A program made the translations under genes and the position numbers. Shown one piece after another: positions 18,707 to 27,789 of a stretch of DNA of 64,000 bases (its first letter is position 1; each line of letters opens with the position of its first letter). Origin of the DNA: Streptomyces zinciresistens K42 (GTDB taxonomy: Bacteria; Actinomycetota; Actinomycetes; Streptomycetales; Streptomycetaceae). Location of the stretch: assembly GCF_000225525.1 (NCBI RefSeq), contig NZ_AGBF01000011.1:23165-87164 (forward strand), written 5' to 3'. Under the pieces are notes generated by a model. That model was given only the letters and a program-made list of their open reading frames with translations, ran no database searches and was not told where the DNA came from.

Positions 18707-20281
18707 TCAGGTGGCGACCAGTTCCTCCACCGAGTCGTGGCGTATGCGCTCGGACGGGACGCCGATGCCCCGCAGGGCGTCCACCCCGCTGCGGATCATG
18801 CCGGGCGGCCCGGAGACATAGGCGTCGTACTCGGTCCAGGGGCCGAACTCGCGGATGGCCTCGGGGAGCTGGAGCAGCCCGTGGCGGTCGACCACGGGGC
18901 GGACCTCCAGCCAGGGATGGGACTGCCGGAGCCTGAGCATGGTGTCGATGTCGTACAGGTCCTGGTCGGTGCGGGCGCCGTAGAAGACCTGGACGGGGCG
19001 GCGGGTGCCGTGCTCGGCGACGTCCTCGACCAGGGCCTTGATGGGCGCTATGCCGGTGCCTCCGCCGACGCAGAGCAGTCCGCTGGCCGTGGTGTGGTCC
19101 ACGGTCATCGAGCCCGCGGGCGGGCCGAGCCGGACGATGTCGCCGGGCCGTGCGCGGTGGACCAGCGCGTTGGAGACCCATCCGGCCGGGACGGCCTTCA
19201 CATGGAACGTCAGCAGGCCGTCGGAGCGGGGCGCCGAGGCGAACGAGTAGTGCCGCCAGATCCTGGGCCACCAGGGCGTCTCCACGCTCGTGTACTGGCC
19301 GGCGAGGAAGGGGTAGGGCTGGTCGGGGCGGACGGTGACGACCGCGACGTCGGCCCTGCGCAGCTCGTGCGAGACGACCTCGGCGTACCACCAGGCGGGG
19401 GCCCGCAGTTCGTCCGCCGCGGCCGCGTCGATCATGACCTGCGAGATCTTGGTGTAGGTGCGGACCCAGGCGGCCTCCGTCTCGCCGTCCCAGACGCCCG
19501 CGGCGTACTTGGTGAGCGAGCCGATGAGGCACTCGCCCACGGCCGGGTAGTGCTCGGGGCGGGTGCCGTACTTGCGGTGGCCGCGGCCGAGGTTCTCCAG
19601 GTAGTCGACGAGGACCGGGGTGTTGTCGATGTGTTCGGCGGCGGTGAGGAGGGCCTTGAGCAGACGGTCGCGCTGGGTGTCCATCGCGGCCGGGAACAGC
19701 GGGCGCAGATCGGGGTGGCGCACGAACAGCAGCGCGTAGAAGTAGGAGGTGACCTTGTCGGCCACGGGCCCGATCTCGGCCATCGTGCGGCGGATGAGGA
19801 GGGCGTCGGGGGACGCGGGCGGGGCCGGTGCGGTGCGCTGGGTGGGTATCCGCAGTTGCGGGGGCGCAGAGGTGAGGGAAGCGAGGCTCCCGGTCCGCGG
19901 TGGGGCTTCGGTGGCCTGGGCGGCGCTGTGCGGGGCGGACGGCGGGGCCGGGCGGCCGGGAGGGCCGGGGGTCGATATCGCGGCGGGCGGCGCCGCTTCA
20001 GGGGCCGGCGGCGGGGTGGGATCCGGGACGGCGGTGTCCGGTGGGCCCTGCGATGCCGGTTCGGCCGTCTTGGCGGGCCGCGGCGCGGCCGGGGGCGCCG
20101 GGGACCGTACTTCTCCCCCCGAGGCCCTGCCCACGGGGCGCATCCCCGCCAGGCGGCTGCCCTCGGCGGGCTGTTCCTGCTCGGTGGTCGGAGTGGTCGC
20201 CGGCTGCTTGCGCGGCGTGAACCAGCCGCCCCCGCCGCCGGAAGTGCCGTTGTCGGCCGACGCGGTGGTCGGAGCGTCCAT
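18707..20281 (-). CDS. Flavohaemoglobin-like globin/FAD-NAD reductase with long N-terminal extension
   Basis: 524 residues. The first ~140 are Pro/Ala-rich low complexity. A globin domain follows (about 145-275) with Tyr B10 in SYFYALLF, Gln E7 in MDTQRDRLL and proximal His F8 in LGRGHRKYG. Then a ferredoxin-reductase-like module with FAD motif RHYSFAS and NAD motif VGGGTGIAPI. This architecture is that of NO dioxygenase/flavohaemoglobin. Usual members are about 400 residues, so the extension is unusual. GAGG lies 11-12 bases before the ATG at 20281. Likely detoxifies nitric oxide; could be another globin-coupled oxidoreductase. Confidence 0.88.
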   Translation of the reverse strand: MDAPTTASADNGTSGGGGGWFTPRKQPATTPTTEQEQPAEGSRLAGMRPVGRASGGEVRSPAPPAAPRPAKTAEPASQGPPDTAVPDPTPPPAPEAAPPAAISTPGPPGRPAPPSAPHSAAQATEAPPRTGSLASLTSAPPQLRIPTQRTAPAPPASPDALLIRRTMAEIGPVADKVTSYFYALLFVRHPDLRPLFPAAMDTQRDRLLKALLTAAEHIDNTPVLVDYLENLGRGHRKYGTRPEHYPAVGECLIGSLTKYAAGVWDGETEAAWVRTYTKISQVMIDAAAADELRAPAWWYAEVVSHELRRADVAVVTVRPDQPYPFLAGQYTSVETPWWPRIWRHYSFASAPRSDGLLTFHVKAVPAGWVSNALVHRARPGDIVRLGPPAGSMTVDHTTASGLLCVGGGTGIAPIKALVEDVAEHGTRRPVQVFYGARTDQDLYDIDTMLRLRQSHPWLEVRPVVDRHGLLQLPEAIREFGPWTEYDAYVSGPPGMIRSGVDALRGIGVPSERIRHDSVEELVAT

Positions 20282-20697
20282 GGTGTGCCTCGCCTCGAAC
20301 ATCTTTCGGTCGGTCTACGCACTTCCTCGATGGAAGGTGCCTGGTTCCCCCGCGGCGGCCCGCATTCCCCGTTCGTTGCCCGTAACCGATACGGCCACAT
20401 TCAACCCGCATTCCCCCCTCGGCGCGGACAAATAGGGAGAGAGTGTGACATTGGCCGCAGTAACTCCCGACGAAGCATCCCATTGAGTGCGGATGCCCTC
20501 GTCGTATAACCGGGAACGCGGGTCTTCGATCTCTCCGTCCCCTTAAGCTGCGTTTCCTTGCGCTCGATGCCCGTCGCCCGTCCGGATCACGGCCAGGACA
20601 CGAACCGGACTCGACCATACCGGCAGCGGCCCCGATCACAAGTCCCCCCAGGGTCCCTCACCGACGAGGCGGCGGCGCGAGCGCGCGATTCCTTCAA
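20282..20697. other. Gene-free promoter region upstream of the globin gene
   Basis: About 415 bp, AT-richer than the flanks in 20380-20560, with no supported coding sequence on either strand. It should contain the globin-gene promoter. I could not identify a defensible operator. Confidence 0.45.
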
Positions 20698-21005
20698 TTA
20701 CCTTCTGCTGCGCACCAATTCGTAGGCTTCCCATAGATCCATCCCCGTGTAGGAGTGGGTCGCGAGGCCCGCCGGATGACGGCCCCGTTGACCGCGACGG
20801 AGACCGGGACGGCGCCGAACAGGTATTTGTCCGACGATGAGTCGCGATAGGCCACACACGGGGCCCGCGCCACCCCGAACCGCGCGCACAACTGGTCGAG
20901 CGCCAAGGTCTGCGGCTCCAGACCGAGTTGACGTGAGAATTCCACCGGGGCGGAAGTGCCGTACAGAAGGGTGTCGTCCAGGTCGAAGAGATGGCGTCCC
21001 GCCAT
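20698..21005 (-). pseudogene. Remnant of a HAD-family phosphatase (SerB-like)
   Basis: Minus strand from ATG at 21005: MAGRHLFDLDDTLLYGTSAP carries HAD motif I (D-x-D-x-T), then SRQLGLE. Further on a different frame ends GLATHSYTGMDLWEAYELVR, which resembles the C-terminus of HAD phosphatases. The middle (motifs II and III, about 100 residues) is missing and the two ends are in different frames. About 100 codons remain of an expected ~200. Assignment to the family rests on motif I and the tail. Confidence 0.55.
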
Positions 21006-21061
21006 GGACGTCCAGTCTGAAGGAGAAGCCGCCGCACATCGGTCGGCCGCCGTTCCCCCAT

Positions 21062-21075
21062 GTTTCACGTGAAAC
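21062..21075. promoter_or_regulatory. parS site (exact)
   Basis: Exact GTTTCACGTGAAAC in the divergent gap between the HAD remnant and the GNAT gene. Confidence 0.93.
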
Positions 21076-21187
21076 GCCCAGCGCCGGTCCACTCCCCGCG
21101 CATCTGGTCCATGGCATGGCCAAAAGCTCGTACGTCTCCTGGGAAACGGCTGGACGATCAGGGTCGTCGTCAGACAGCCTGACCTGC

Positions 21188-22054
21188 GTGCCGACTCCTT
21201 CCCCCGCCGCTCTGCCCATTCGCCGACTGACACACCGCGACCTCGTCGCCTGTGCAGATCTGTCCGAGGACCGGGGCTGGCCCCGGGAGGAACACAAATG
21301 GGGGTTCCTCCTCACCGCCGGCACCGGCTACGGCATCGACGACCCCCGGGGCGGGCTCCTCAGCGCCTGTGTGATCACGGAGTACGGGTCGCCGCAGAGC
21401 CCCGACCTGGCGGCCGTCGGCATGGTGCTGGTCGCCGCACGCCACGCCCGGCAGGGCGTCGGCCGGCGTCTGATGCGCCACGTCGTCTCCACGATGGGGA
21501 CGACTCCTCTGACGCTGCACGCCACGCCGAACGGGCTGCCGCTGTACGAGGAGCTCGGTTTCAAGGTGATCGGCCGAGCGGAGATGGTGCGCGGCCGCTT
21601 CGAGCCCGGCGCCCTGCGGCCCGCGGTCGCCACGCGTGCGGCCACCGCGGAGGATCTCGCGGCGATCGTCCGGCTCGACGAGGAGGTGTTCGGCGTGGAC
21701 CGCACCCCCATCGTCACGCGGCTGCCCGCCTTCGCCGACCAGCTGCGGGTGGCCGAGGAGAACAGCCGGATCATCGGCTACGCGGGAGTCTGGCCCAACA
21801 TGGACACCCACGTCGTGGGGCCGCTCGTGGCACGGGACACGGAGACGGCGAAGGCGCTCGTCACCTCCCTCGCCGAGCGCACCGACCGCCCGCTGCGCAC
21901 GGACATCGACATCCGCCACGAAGAACTGCTGGCGTGGGTGAAGGAGCGCGGTCTCGCTCCCGTCGCCTTCAACTCCGTGATGGCGTACGGCATCTCCGAG
22001 CTGCCCGGCGACTGGACCCGGCGGTTCGCACCGCTGACGGTGGCCGCGGGCTGA
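21188..22054 (+). CDS. Double GNAT-domain acetyltransferase
   Basis: 288 residues from a GTG at 21188. Two GNAT-like halves: the first has the acetyl-CoA loop ARHARQGVGRRLMRHVV (about residues 82-98) and PLYEELGFKVIG; the second is a degenerate half from about residue 140 (ATRAATAEDLAAIVRLDEEVFG). Members of this double-GNAT group are often of unknown substrate. There is no clear ribosome site before the GTG, so leaderless translation or another start is possible; the open frame extends to 20837. Confidence 0.85.
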   Translation: MPTPSPAALPIRRLTHRDLVACADLSEDRGWPREEHKWGFLLTAGTGYGIDDPRGGLLSACVITEYGSPQSPDLAAVGMVLVAARHARQGVGRRLMRHVVSTMGTTPLTLHATPNGLPLYEELGFKVIGRAEMVRGRFEPGALRPAVATRAATAEDLAAIVRLDEEVFGVDRTPIVTRLPAFADQLRVAEENSRIIGYAGVWPNMDTHVVGPLVARDTETAKALVTSLAERTDRPLRTDIDIRHEELLAWVKERGLAPVAFNSVMAYGISELPGDWTRRFAPLTVAAG

Positions 22055-22064
22055 GTGGACCACG

Positions 22065-22102
22065 CCGAAGCGCCGGTTCCCGTCGGGGAACCGGCGCTTC
22101 GG
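22065..22102. terminator. Bidirectional terminator
   Basis: CCGAAGCGCCGGTTCCC (22065-22081), loop GTCG, and its exact complement at 22086-22102: a perfect 17-bp stem between convergent genes. Confidence 0.9.
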
Positions 22103-22122
22103 TAGGTGCCCGGTGCGGCACG

Positions 22123-22539
22123 TCAGCCGAGGGCCTCGACGGCGGCCCGCGCGAACTGGTGGTCCTGCTCGGGCGCACCGCCGCCGACACCGATCGCACC
22201 GATCAGGCGACCGTCCCGGTGGAGCGGCACGCCGCCAGCGATGAACAGCAGGGGCCGGTCCAGCGCGGTGGGCAGGGTGTGGAAGGGGCCGCCCGGCCGC
22301 ACGGCGTCGACCAGGTCCGCGGTCGGGGCGTCGAGTTGGAGGGCCGTGTACGCCTTGCGGGTGCTCGTCTCACCCGAGATCAGCACGGCGCGGTCGTCGC
22401 GTCGGAAGGCCAGCAGATGGCCTCCGGCGTCCAGGACGGTGACGCTGACCTTGACGTCGGCGGTCTCGGCGGCCCGGTGGGCGGCGACGACGAGGAGGTC
22501 GGCGTCGTGGCTGGTCAGGGGGGTGACGCTGGTGCTCAT
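22123..22539 (-). CDS. HbpS/GlcG-type haem-degrading or haem-binding family protein
   Basis: 138 residues of the GlcG/HbpS family (PF03928): KVSVTVLDAGGHLLAFRRDD, STRKAYTALQL, and the C-terminal GGVPLHRDGRLIGAIGVGGG. Streptomyces HbpS is an extracellular haem binder, but this copy has no signal peptide and no adjacent two-component system, so it is likely a cytoplasmic family member of unknown role. AAGGAGAA precedes the ATG. It follows the MFS gene on the same strand (107-bp gap). Confidence 0.85.
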   Translation of the reverse strand: MSTSVTPLTSHDADLLVVAAHRAAETADVKVSVTVLDAGGHLLAFRRDDRAVLISGETSTRKAYTALQLDAPTADLVDAVRPGGPFHTLPTALDRPLLFIAGGVPLHRDGRLIGAIGVGGGAPEQDHQFARAAVEALG

Positions 22540-22646
22540 GCGGAGGTTCTCCTTCAGGGTGTGCGCAGGTGGTGGCGGGGCCGAGGCAGGTGGGGGACGT
22601 GACGGCACCCGGTGCGCAGGTCCTGGCCTCGCGCCCGGGGCCGGCT

Positions 22647-23858
22647 TCACCGGTGGACGACGGCACGCTGCTCGGCGGGTACGGCGCCCGTGACGACGGT
22701 TCCGGCGCGGGCTGTGCCGCGACGCTCCAGGGCCGCCGAGAGGAAGGCCAGCAGCAGCGCGGAGGCGGCGAGGGCGGCACCGACCCAGTTGGGCGAGGTG
22801 TAGCCGAGGCCGGACGCGATGACCATGCCGCCGAGCCAGGCCGAGAGGGCGTTGCCGAGGTTGAAGGCGCCGATGTTCACGGCCGACGCCAGCGTCGGCG
22901 CGCCGTGGGCCTGGTCGAGAACGCGCTTCTGCAGCGGCGGCACGGTGGCGAAGCCCAGGGCGCCGATCAGCGCGACGGTGACGGCGGCGAGGACCTTGTT
23001 GTGTGCCGTGAGCGTGAAGAGCGCGAGCACGACGGCGAGGGCGCCCAGGGAGACGTAGAGCAGGGGCATCAGGGCGCGGTCGGCGTACTTGCCGCCGATC
23101 AGGTTGCCGCCGACCATGCCGAGCCCGAACAGGACCAGCAGCCAGGTGACGGAGCCGTCGGCGAAGCCCGCGACGTTGGTCATCATCGGCGCGATGTAGG
23201 TGATGGCGGCGAAGACGCCGCCGAAGCCGAGGACGGTCATCGCCATGGCGAGGAGGACCTGGGCGTTCTTGAACGCGGCCAGCTCGTGGCGCAGGCTCAC
23301 GCCCTCCTGGCGGGGCATGTCCGGGACGAGCCTGGCGATGCCGGCCAGGCCCACCACTCCGAGAGCCGCGACGATGCCGAAGGTGACCCGCCAGCCGGCG
23401 GCCTGCCCGACGAACGTGCCCAGCGGGACGCCGACGACGTTCGCGACGGTGAGACCGGTGAACATCATCGCGATGGCGCCCGCCTTCTTGTCCGGGGCGA
23501 CCAGGTCGGCCGCGACGACCGAGCCGATGCCGAAGAAGGCGCCGTGGGCGAGGGAGGCGACCACGCGCCCGATCAGCATGACGCCGAAGGCGGGTGCGAG
23601 GGCGGAGACCAGGTTGCCGATGATGAACAGTCCCATCAGCAGCATCAGCATCCGCTTGCGGGAGACCTTGGTGCCGAGCACGGTCATCAGCGGGGCGCCG
23701 AGGACCACGCCGAGCGCGTACCCGGTCACCAGCAGTCCGCCCGTGGGGATGGAGACCCCGAAGTCGCCCGCGACCTCGGGCAGCAAGCCCATGATCACGA
23801 ACTCCGTGGTGCCGATTCCGAAGGCCCCGATCGCGAGGGCCAGAAGCGCGAGAGGCAT
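22647..23858 (-). CDS. MFS transporter (AraJ/CmlA-like drug or sugar efflux)
   Basis: 403 residues with 12 predicted helices and the N-terminal signature ALLALAIGAFGIGTTEFVIMGLL typical of the Bcr/AraJ efflux branch. Between helices 2 and 3 is GAPLMTVLGTKVSRKRMLML (motif A-like). ATG at 23858 follows GGGAAGG. The promoter region carries a direct repeat likely to bind a regulator. Probably cotranscribed with the HbpS-like gene downstream. Substrate unknown. Confidence 0.9.
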   Translation of the reverse strand: MPLALLALAIGAFGIGTTEFVIMGLLPEVAGDFGVSIPTGGLLVTGYALGVVLGAPLMTVLGTKVSRKRMLMLLMGLFIIGNLVSALAPAFGVMLIGRVVASLAHGAFFGIGSVVAADLVAPDKKAGAIAMMFTGLTVANVVGVPLGTFVGQAAGWRVTFGIVAALGVVGLAGIARLVPDMPRQEGVSLRHELAAFKNAQVLLAMAMTVLGFGGVFAAITYIAPMMTNVAGFADGSVTWLLVLFGLGMVGGNLIGGKYADRALMPLLYVSLGALAVVLALFTLTAHNKVLAAVTVALIGALGFATVPPLQKRVLDQAHGAPTLASAVNIGAFNLGNALSAWLGGMVIASGLGYTSPNWVGAALAASALLLAFLSAALERRGTARAGTVVTGAVPAEQRAVVHR

Positions 23859-23908
23859 GGAGGGGTACCTTCCCAGAAGATTGCAGGAGCGCTTTACGCG
23901 TCGTAACA

Positions 23909-23934
23909 ATACTTGCAGGCGCGGCATACTTGCA
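23909..23934 (-). promoter_or_regulatory. Direct repeat in MFS promoter region
   Basis: TGCAAGTAT occurs twice on the minus strand (23926-23934 and 23909-23917), 17 bp start to start, 50-75 bp before the MFS start codon. The spacing and AT-rich context suggest an operator; the binding regulator is unknown. Confidence 0.45.
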
Positions 23935-24000
23935 AACGCGGGCTTTTGTGACACGCTCCACCCCGCCCGGCCGCAGCCGCTCCGGGTCGGAGGGGACGGC

Positions 24001-24177
24001 ATGACCGCGACGGAGCCCGTCCGCGCCCACCCCTCCTGGACGCGGCAGGCCGCACCAACGGAACCGTCCCGCGCCAAGCCCTCGACACCGCCGCACACGA
24101 CCCCGGACCCGCCCCCTCGTCCACGCCGTGGAGTCGCCGCCGGCTCCCGCATAGGGTGCGGCCATGGGAGATCTTGA
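24001..24177 (+). CDS. Doubtful short ORF, possible remnant of a divergent regulator
   Basis: 58 codons beginning MTATEPVRAHPSWTRQ with GGAGG eight bases upstream of the ATG, divergent from the MFS gene where a MarR/HxlR-type regulator would be expected. The rest is Pro/Arg-rich and runs into the start of the next gene. The good ribosome site is the only support; it may be a truncated relic or chance. Confidence 0.25.
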   Translation: MTATEPVRAHPSWTRQAAPTEPSRAKPSTPPHTTPDPPPRPRRGVAAGSRIGCGHGRS

Positions 24178-24616
24178 GATACGGCCCGCCACCGCCGACG
24201 ACATCCCCGCGATCGTCGGGATGCTCGCGGACGATCCGCTCGGCGCCCGGCGGGAGTCACCGGACGACCTGACGCCCTACCTCGCCGCCCTGGAACGGAT
24301 CAGCGGCGACCCCCACCAACATCTGGTCGTGGCCGTCCGCGAAGGGCGCGTCATCGGCACGCTCCAGCTCACGGTCATCCCCGGGCTGTCCCGACGCGGC
24401 GCCACACGCTCCCTCATCGAAGCCGTACGCATTCACGCCGAGGAGCGCGGCACCGGACTCGGAAGCCGTCTCATCGAGTGGGCCGCCGCCGAATCGCGGC
24501 GCCAGGGCTGCCAGTTGGTCCAGCTGACGTCCGACCGCTCCCGAACGGACGCGCACCGCTTCTACGAACGGCTCGGCTTCATCCCCTCTCACACGGGCTT
24601 CAAGCTCTCCCTGTGA
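24164..24616 (+). CDS. GNAT-family acetyltransferase
   Basis: 150 residues forming a complete GNAT domain: IRPATADDIPAIVGML at the N-terminus, acetyl-CoA loop EERGTGLGSRLIEWA (about residues 94-108), and C-terminal DAHRFYERLGFIPSHTGFK. Single-domain N-acetyltransferase; substrate unknown. Convergent with the serine hydrolase gene. A parS lies 16 bp after its stop within a terminator-like stem. Confidence 0.93.
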   Translation: MGDLEIRPATADDIPAIVGMLADDPLGARRESPDDLTPYLAALERISGDPHQHLVVAVREGRVIGTLQLTVIPGLSRRGATRSLIEAVRIHAEERGTGLGSRLIEWAAAESRRQGCQLVQLTSDRSRTDAHRFYERLGFIPSHTGFKLSL

Positions 24617-24631
24617 GAGGTCCGGGTGGCT

Positions 24632-24645
24632 GTTTCACGTGAAAC
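24632..24645. promoter_or_regulatory. parS site (exact) in a terminator-like stem
   Basis: Exact GTTTCACGTGAAAC. The flanks GGGTGGCT and CAGCCACCC extend the pairing with a single unpaired base over 24624-24654, between convergent genes. Confidence 0.93.
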
Positions 24646-24664
24646 CAGCCACCCTGCGACCACG

Positions 24665-26056
24665 TCAGAACGCCCCCGCCCCCCGCCATCCGCCGGCATC
24701 CACGCCACCGGGCACGGAAGCGCCCTCCTCGTACGGCTGACGTGTGAACACGAACGACCCCAGGTCCAGATGGTCCACGGTCCCGTCAGGCCGCCGTACG
24801 GCCCTCAGGAGCTCGCCCGCGTAGTAGCCCTCCAGGCCCGTCCAGGTGCCGTCGCCGCTGGCCCGGAAGCGAGAACCCCTCCCCTTGCCCGAGAGCGGCT
24901 CCAGCGAGGCGAGCCCGTCGGCGGTCAGTCTCAGTGCGAACGCGTGCGTCCCCCAGTACCACTGGCCCGCCAGCTCCAGGTCGTTCGCGTCGATCTCGTG
25001 CGCGGGCCGCCAGGGCTCGGGGATCCGCGGCTCCGCCTCGGCGACGATCCGCACCAGATCGGCGGCCACGGAGGTGACCAGCGGGCCGGAGGTGCAGTTG
25101 GCGAGCACGACGGCGGCGACATCGTCCTCGACGCCCATGGTCAGACAGGCGAGGAAGCCGGGCAGCGAGCCCGAGTGCCCCACCAGGGCCCTGCCGTCCT
25201 GATGCCGGATCTCCAGTCCGAGGCAGTAGGCGTAGCCGTTGCTGACGTCGGCTGCCTCCTGCGGGGCCGCGGGCGTACGCATCTCCCGCAGCGAGGCGGC
25301 GCTCAGCACCCGGTCGTCGCCCCGCATCAGGAACCCGGCGAACCTCGCCAGATCGCCGGTGGTCGACCAGAGTTGCCCGGCCGCCGCCATCCGGCCGAGG
25401 TCCTCGGCGGGTTCGGGGAGCATCACATCGGCCCACGGGTGCACGGCCCAGCCGCCCGCGTGCGGCGCCCGGGGCCGGCCGCCGGTGCGGACCAGTTCCA
25501 GCGGGTCGAGCACCTCGGCGCGCAGGACGTCCTCCCACGCGGCCCCCCGCAGCTTCTCGACGAGCGCGCCCAGCACCGTGTAGCCGGGATTCGAGTAGTG
25601 GAAGCGGCGCCCGCGCGGATGCCGGAACGGCTGTTCCCCGAGCACGTCGGAGAGTTCGGGACGCACGTCCCCGGACGTACGCTCCCACCACGGCGCCGGC
25701 GTCTCGGCCGCGAGCCCGCCGGAGTGCGCGAGCAGCTCGGCGACGGTGACCTCCCCCACACCCGTGCCCGGCAGATGCCTCTCCACCGGGTCACCGAGAT
25801 CGAGCAGGCCCTCGTCGCGCAGCCGCAGCACGAGCACGGCGGTGAAGGTCTTGGTGATCGATCCGATGCGGTACTGCACGTCCTCGTCCGGCCCGTGCCC
25901 GTCGACGGAGGTCCGCGAGCCGTGCCACACCGCCCGCCCGTCCCGTACCACCGCGGCGACCATCGAGGGCGCGCGCCCTTCGGCCTGCGCGACGGCGACG
26001 CGATGCAGCAGCGCACGTCGGGTGGCAGGCAACAGCTCTGCCTGAATTGTCGTCAT
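24665..26056 (-). CDS. Serine hydrolase of the beta-lactamase/class C PBP family
   Basis: 463 residues. The catalytic S-x-x-K is SITK in YRIGSITKTFTAVL (about residue 66), the Y-x-N motif is YSN in FHYSNPGYTVLG (about 155), and HSG lies in LVGHSGSLPGF (about 295). A C-terminal beta-barrel-like domain follows (from about 350). No signal peptide is seen, so it is probably a cytoplasmic esterase/peptidase-like member rather than a beta-lactamase. ATG at 26056 with GGGGGT upstream. Confidence 0.9.
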   Translation of the reverse strand: MTTIQAELLPATRRALLHRVAVAQAEGRAPSMVAAVVRDGRAVWHGSRTSVDGHGPDEDVQYRIGSITKTFTAVLVLRLRDEGLLDLGDPVERHLPGTGVGEVTVAELLAHSGGLAAETPAPWWERTSGDVRPELSDVLGEQPFRHPRGRRFHYSNPGYTVLGALVEKLRGAAWEDVLRAEVLDPLELVRTGGRPRAPHAGGWAVHPWADVMLPEPAEDLGRMAAAGQLWSTTGDLARFAGFLMRGDDRVLSAASLREMRTPAAPQEAADVSNGYAYCLGLEIRHQDGRALVGHSGSLPGFLACLTMGVEDDVAAVVLANCTSGPLVTSVAADLVRIVAEAEPRIPEPWRPAHEIDANDLELAGQWYWGTHAFALRLTADGLASLEPLSGKGRGSRFRASGDGTWTGLEGYYAGELLRAVRRPDGTVDHLDLGSFVFTRQPYEEGASVPGGVDAGGWRGAGAF

Positions 26057-26130
26057 ACCCCCAGTCCACCCCGCAAGCCCCACGGGAGTCGAGCCGGTAT
26101 CCCCGGAGTGCGGGTGTCGTCCTCCCCGGA

Positions 26131-27606
26131 TCAGGTCTGCGCCATGTCCACGAAGCGGGAGTAGTGGCCCTGGAAGGCGACCGTGATCGTGGCTGTCGGG
26201 CCGTTGCGGTGCTTGCCCACGATGATGTCGGCCTCGCCCGCGCGGGGCGACTCCTTCTCGTAGGCGTCCTCACGGTGCAGCAGGATCACCATGTCGGCGT
26301 CCTGCTCGATGGAACCGGACTCACGCAGGTCGGACACCATCGGCTTCTTGTCCGTGCGCTGCTCGGGACCACGGTTCAGCTGCGAGAGCGCGATGACCGG
26401 GACTTCCAGTTCCTTGGCGAGGAGCTTGAGGTTACGCGACATGTCCGAGACCTCCTGCTGACGGCTCTCGGAGCGTTTGGAACCGCCGGCCTGCATCAGC
26501 TGGAGATAGTCGATGATCACCAGCTTGATGTCGTTGCGCTGCTTGAGACGGCGGCACTTCGCGCGGATCTCCATCATCGACAGGTTCGGGGAGTCGTCGA
26601 TGTAGAGCGGCGCCGCGGACACCTCGGGCATCCGGCGGGCCAGCCGTGTCCAGTCCTCGTCGGTCATCGTGCCGGACCGCATGTGGTGCAGAGCCACCCG
26701 CGCCTCGGCCGAGAGCAGGCGCATCGCGATCTCGTTGCGCCCCATTTCCAGGGAGAAGATGACGCTGGGCAGGTTGTGCTTGATCGACGCCGCCCGCGCG
26801 AAGTCCAGCGCCAGAGTGGACTTACCCATGGCGGGACGGGCCGCGATGACGACCATCTGGCCGGGGTGCAGGCCGTTGGTGAGGGAGTCGAGATCGGTGA
26901 AGCCGGTGGGTACGCCCGTCATCTCGCCGGTGCGGGAGCCGATCGCCTCGATCTCGTCGAGCGCGCCCTCCATGATGTCGCCGAGGGGCAGATAGTCCTC
27001 GCTGGTCCGCTGCTCGGTGACCGCGTAGATCTCGGCCTGCGCACGGTTGACGATCTCGTCGACGTCGTCGTCGGCCGCGTATCCCATCTGTGTGATGCGG
27101 GTACCGGCCTCGACCAGGCGCCGCAGCACGGCACGCTCGTGGACGATCTCCGCGTAGTACTCGGCGTTCGCGGCCGTCGGCACCGTCTGGACGAGGGTGT
27201 GCAGATACGAGGCTCCGCCGACCTTGTTGATCTCACCGCGCTTGGTGAGTTCGGCGGCGATGGTGATCGGGTCGGCCGGCTCGCCCTTGGCGTAGACGTC
27301 GAGGATCGCCTGGAAGATCGTCTCGTGCGCCGGCTTGTAGAAGTCGTGCCCCTTGATGACCTCGACCACGTCGGCGATCGCGTCCTTGGACAGGAGCATG
27401 CCGCCGAGCACCGACTGCTCGGCGTCGAGATCCTGCGGCGGCACCCGCTCGAAGGCGGAACCCCCGCCTTCCCACTCGCCGCTGTCCCGGCCCCGGTCGT
27501 GCTGCTCGTCACGGCCGCGGCCGTCGCCGCGGCGGCGGGAGGCGGGCAGACGATCGCCCGGCCCGCTGTCGGCCCACGGGTCGTTCAAGGGCTCGGAAAT
27601 GCTCAC
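26131..27606 (-). CDS. dnaB: Replicative DNA helicase DnaB
   Basis: 491 residues. The N-terminal primase-interaction domain starts PPQDLDAEQSVLGGML (about residue 58). The RecA-like core has Walker A ARPAMGKST, Walker B region LVIIDYLQLM, then LSQLNRGPEQR and the C-terminal GKHRNGPTATI. No intein interrupts the P-loop. A ~55-residue charged, low-complexity leader precedes the helicase, as in other Streptomyces DnaB. The GTG at 27606 has GGAGG upstream; the longer frame to 27774 lacks one. Loads at oriC with DnaA. Confidence 0.97.
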   Translation of the reverse strand: MSISEPLNDPWADSGPGDRLPASRRRGDGRGRDEQHDRGRDSGEWEGGGSAFERVPPQDLDAEQSVLGGMLLSKDAIADVVEVIKGHDFYKPAHETIFQAILDVYAKGEPADPITIAAELTKRGEINKVGGASYLHTLVQTVPTAANAEYYAEIVHERAVLRRLVEAGTRITQMGYAADDDVDEIVNRAQAEIYAVTEQRTSEDYLPLGDIMEGALDEIEAIGSRTGEMTGVPTGFTDLDSLTNGLHPGQMVVIAARPAMGKSTLALDFARAASIKHNLPSVIFSLEMGRNEIAMRLLSAEARVALHHMRSGTMTDEDWTRLARRMPEVSAAPLYIDDSPNLSMMEIRAKCRRLKQRNDIKLVIIDYLQLMQAGGSKRSESRQQEVSDMSRNLKLLAKELEVPVIALSQLNRGPEQRTDKKPMVSDLRESGSIEQDADMVILLHREDAYEKESPRAGEADIIVGKHRNGPTATITVAFQGHYSRFVDMAQT

Positions 27607-27789
27607 CGAGCAACCTCCTCCCGTCCGCCGAGCGGACCTCGCCGTGCCCCACAGTTCTACGGCACGCCACTGACAAAATGAGAGACCCAACTCCGCTTGT
27701 GGCAGGTCGTTTTTAGGGCGGTTTCCCGGCCGTCGGACGCAGTGGGCGCCGGACCACGTTAGGCCCGTCGGCACCGTCAGCCAATCTGG

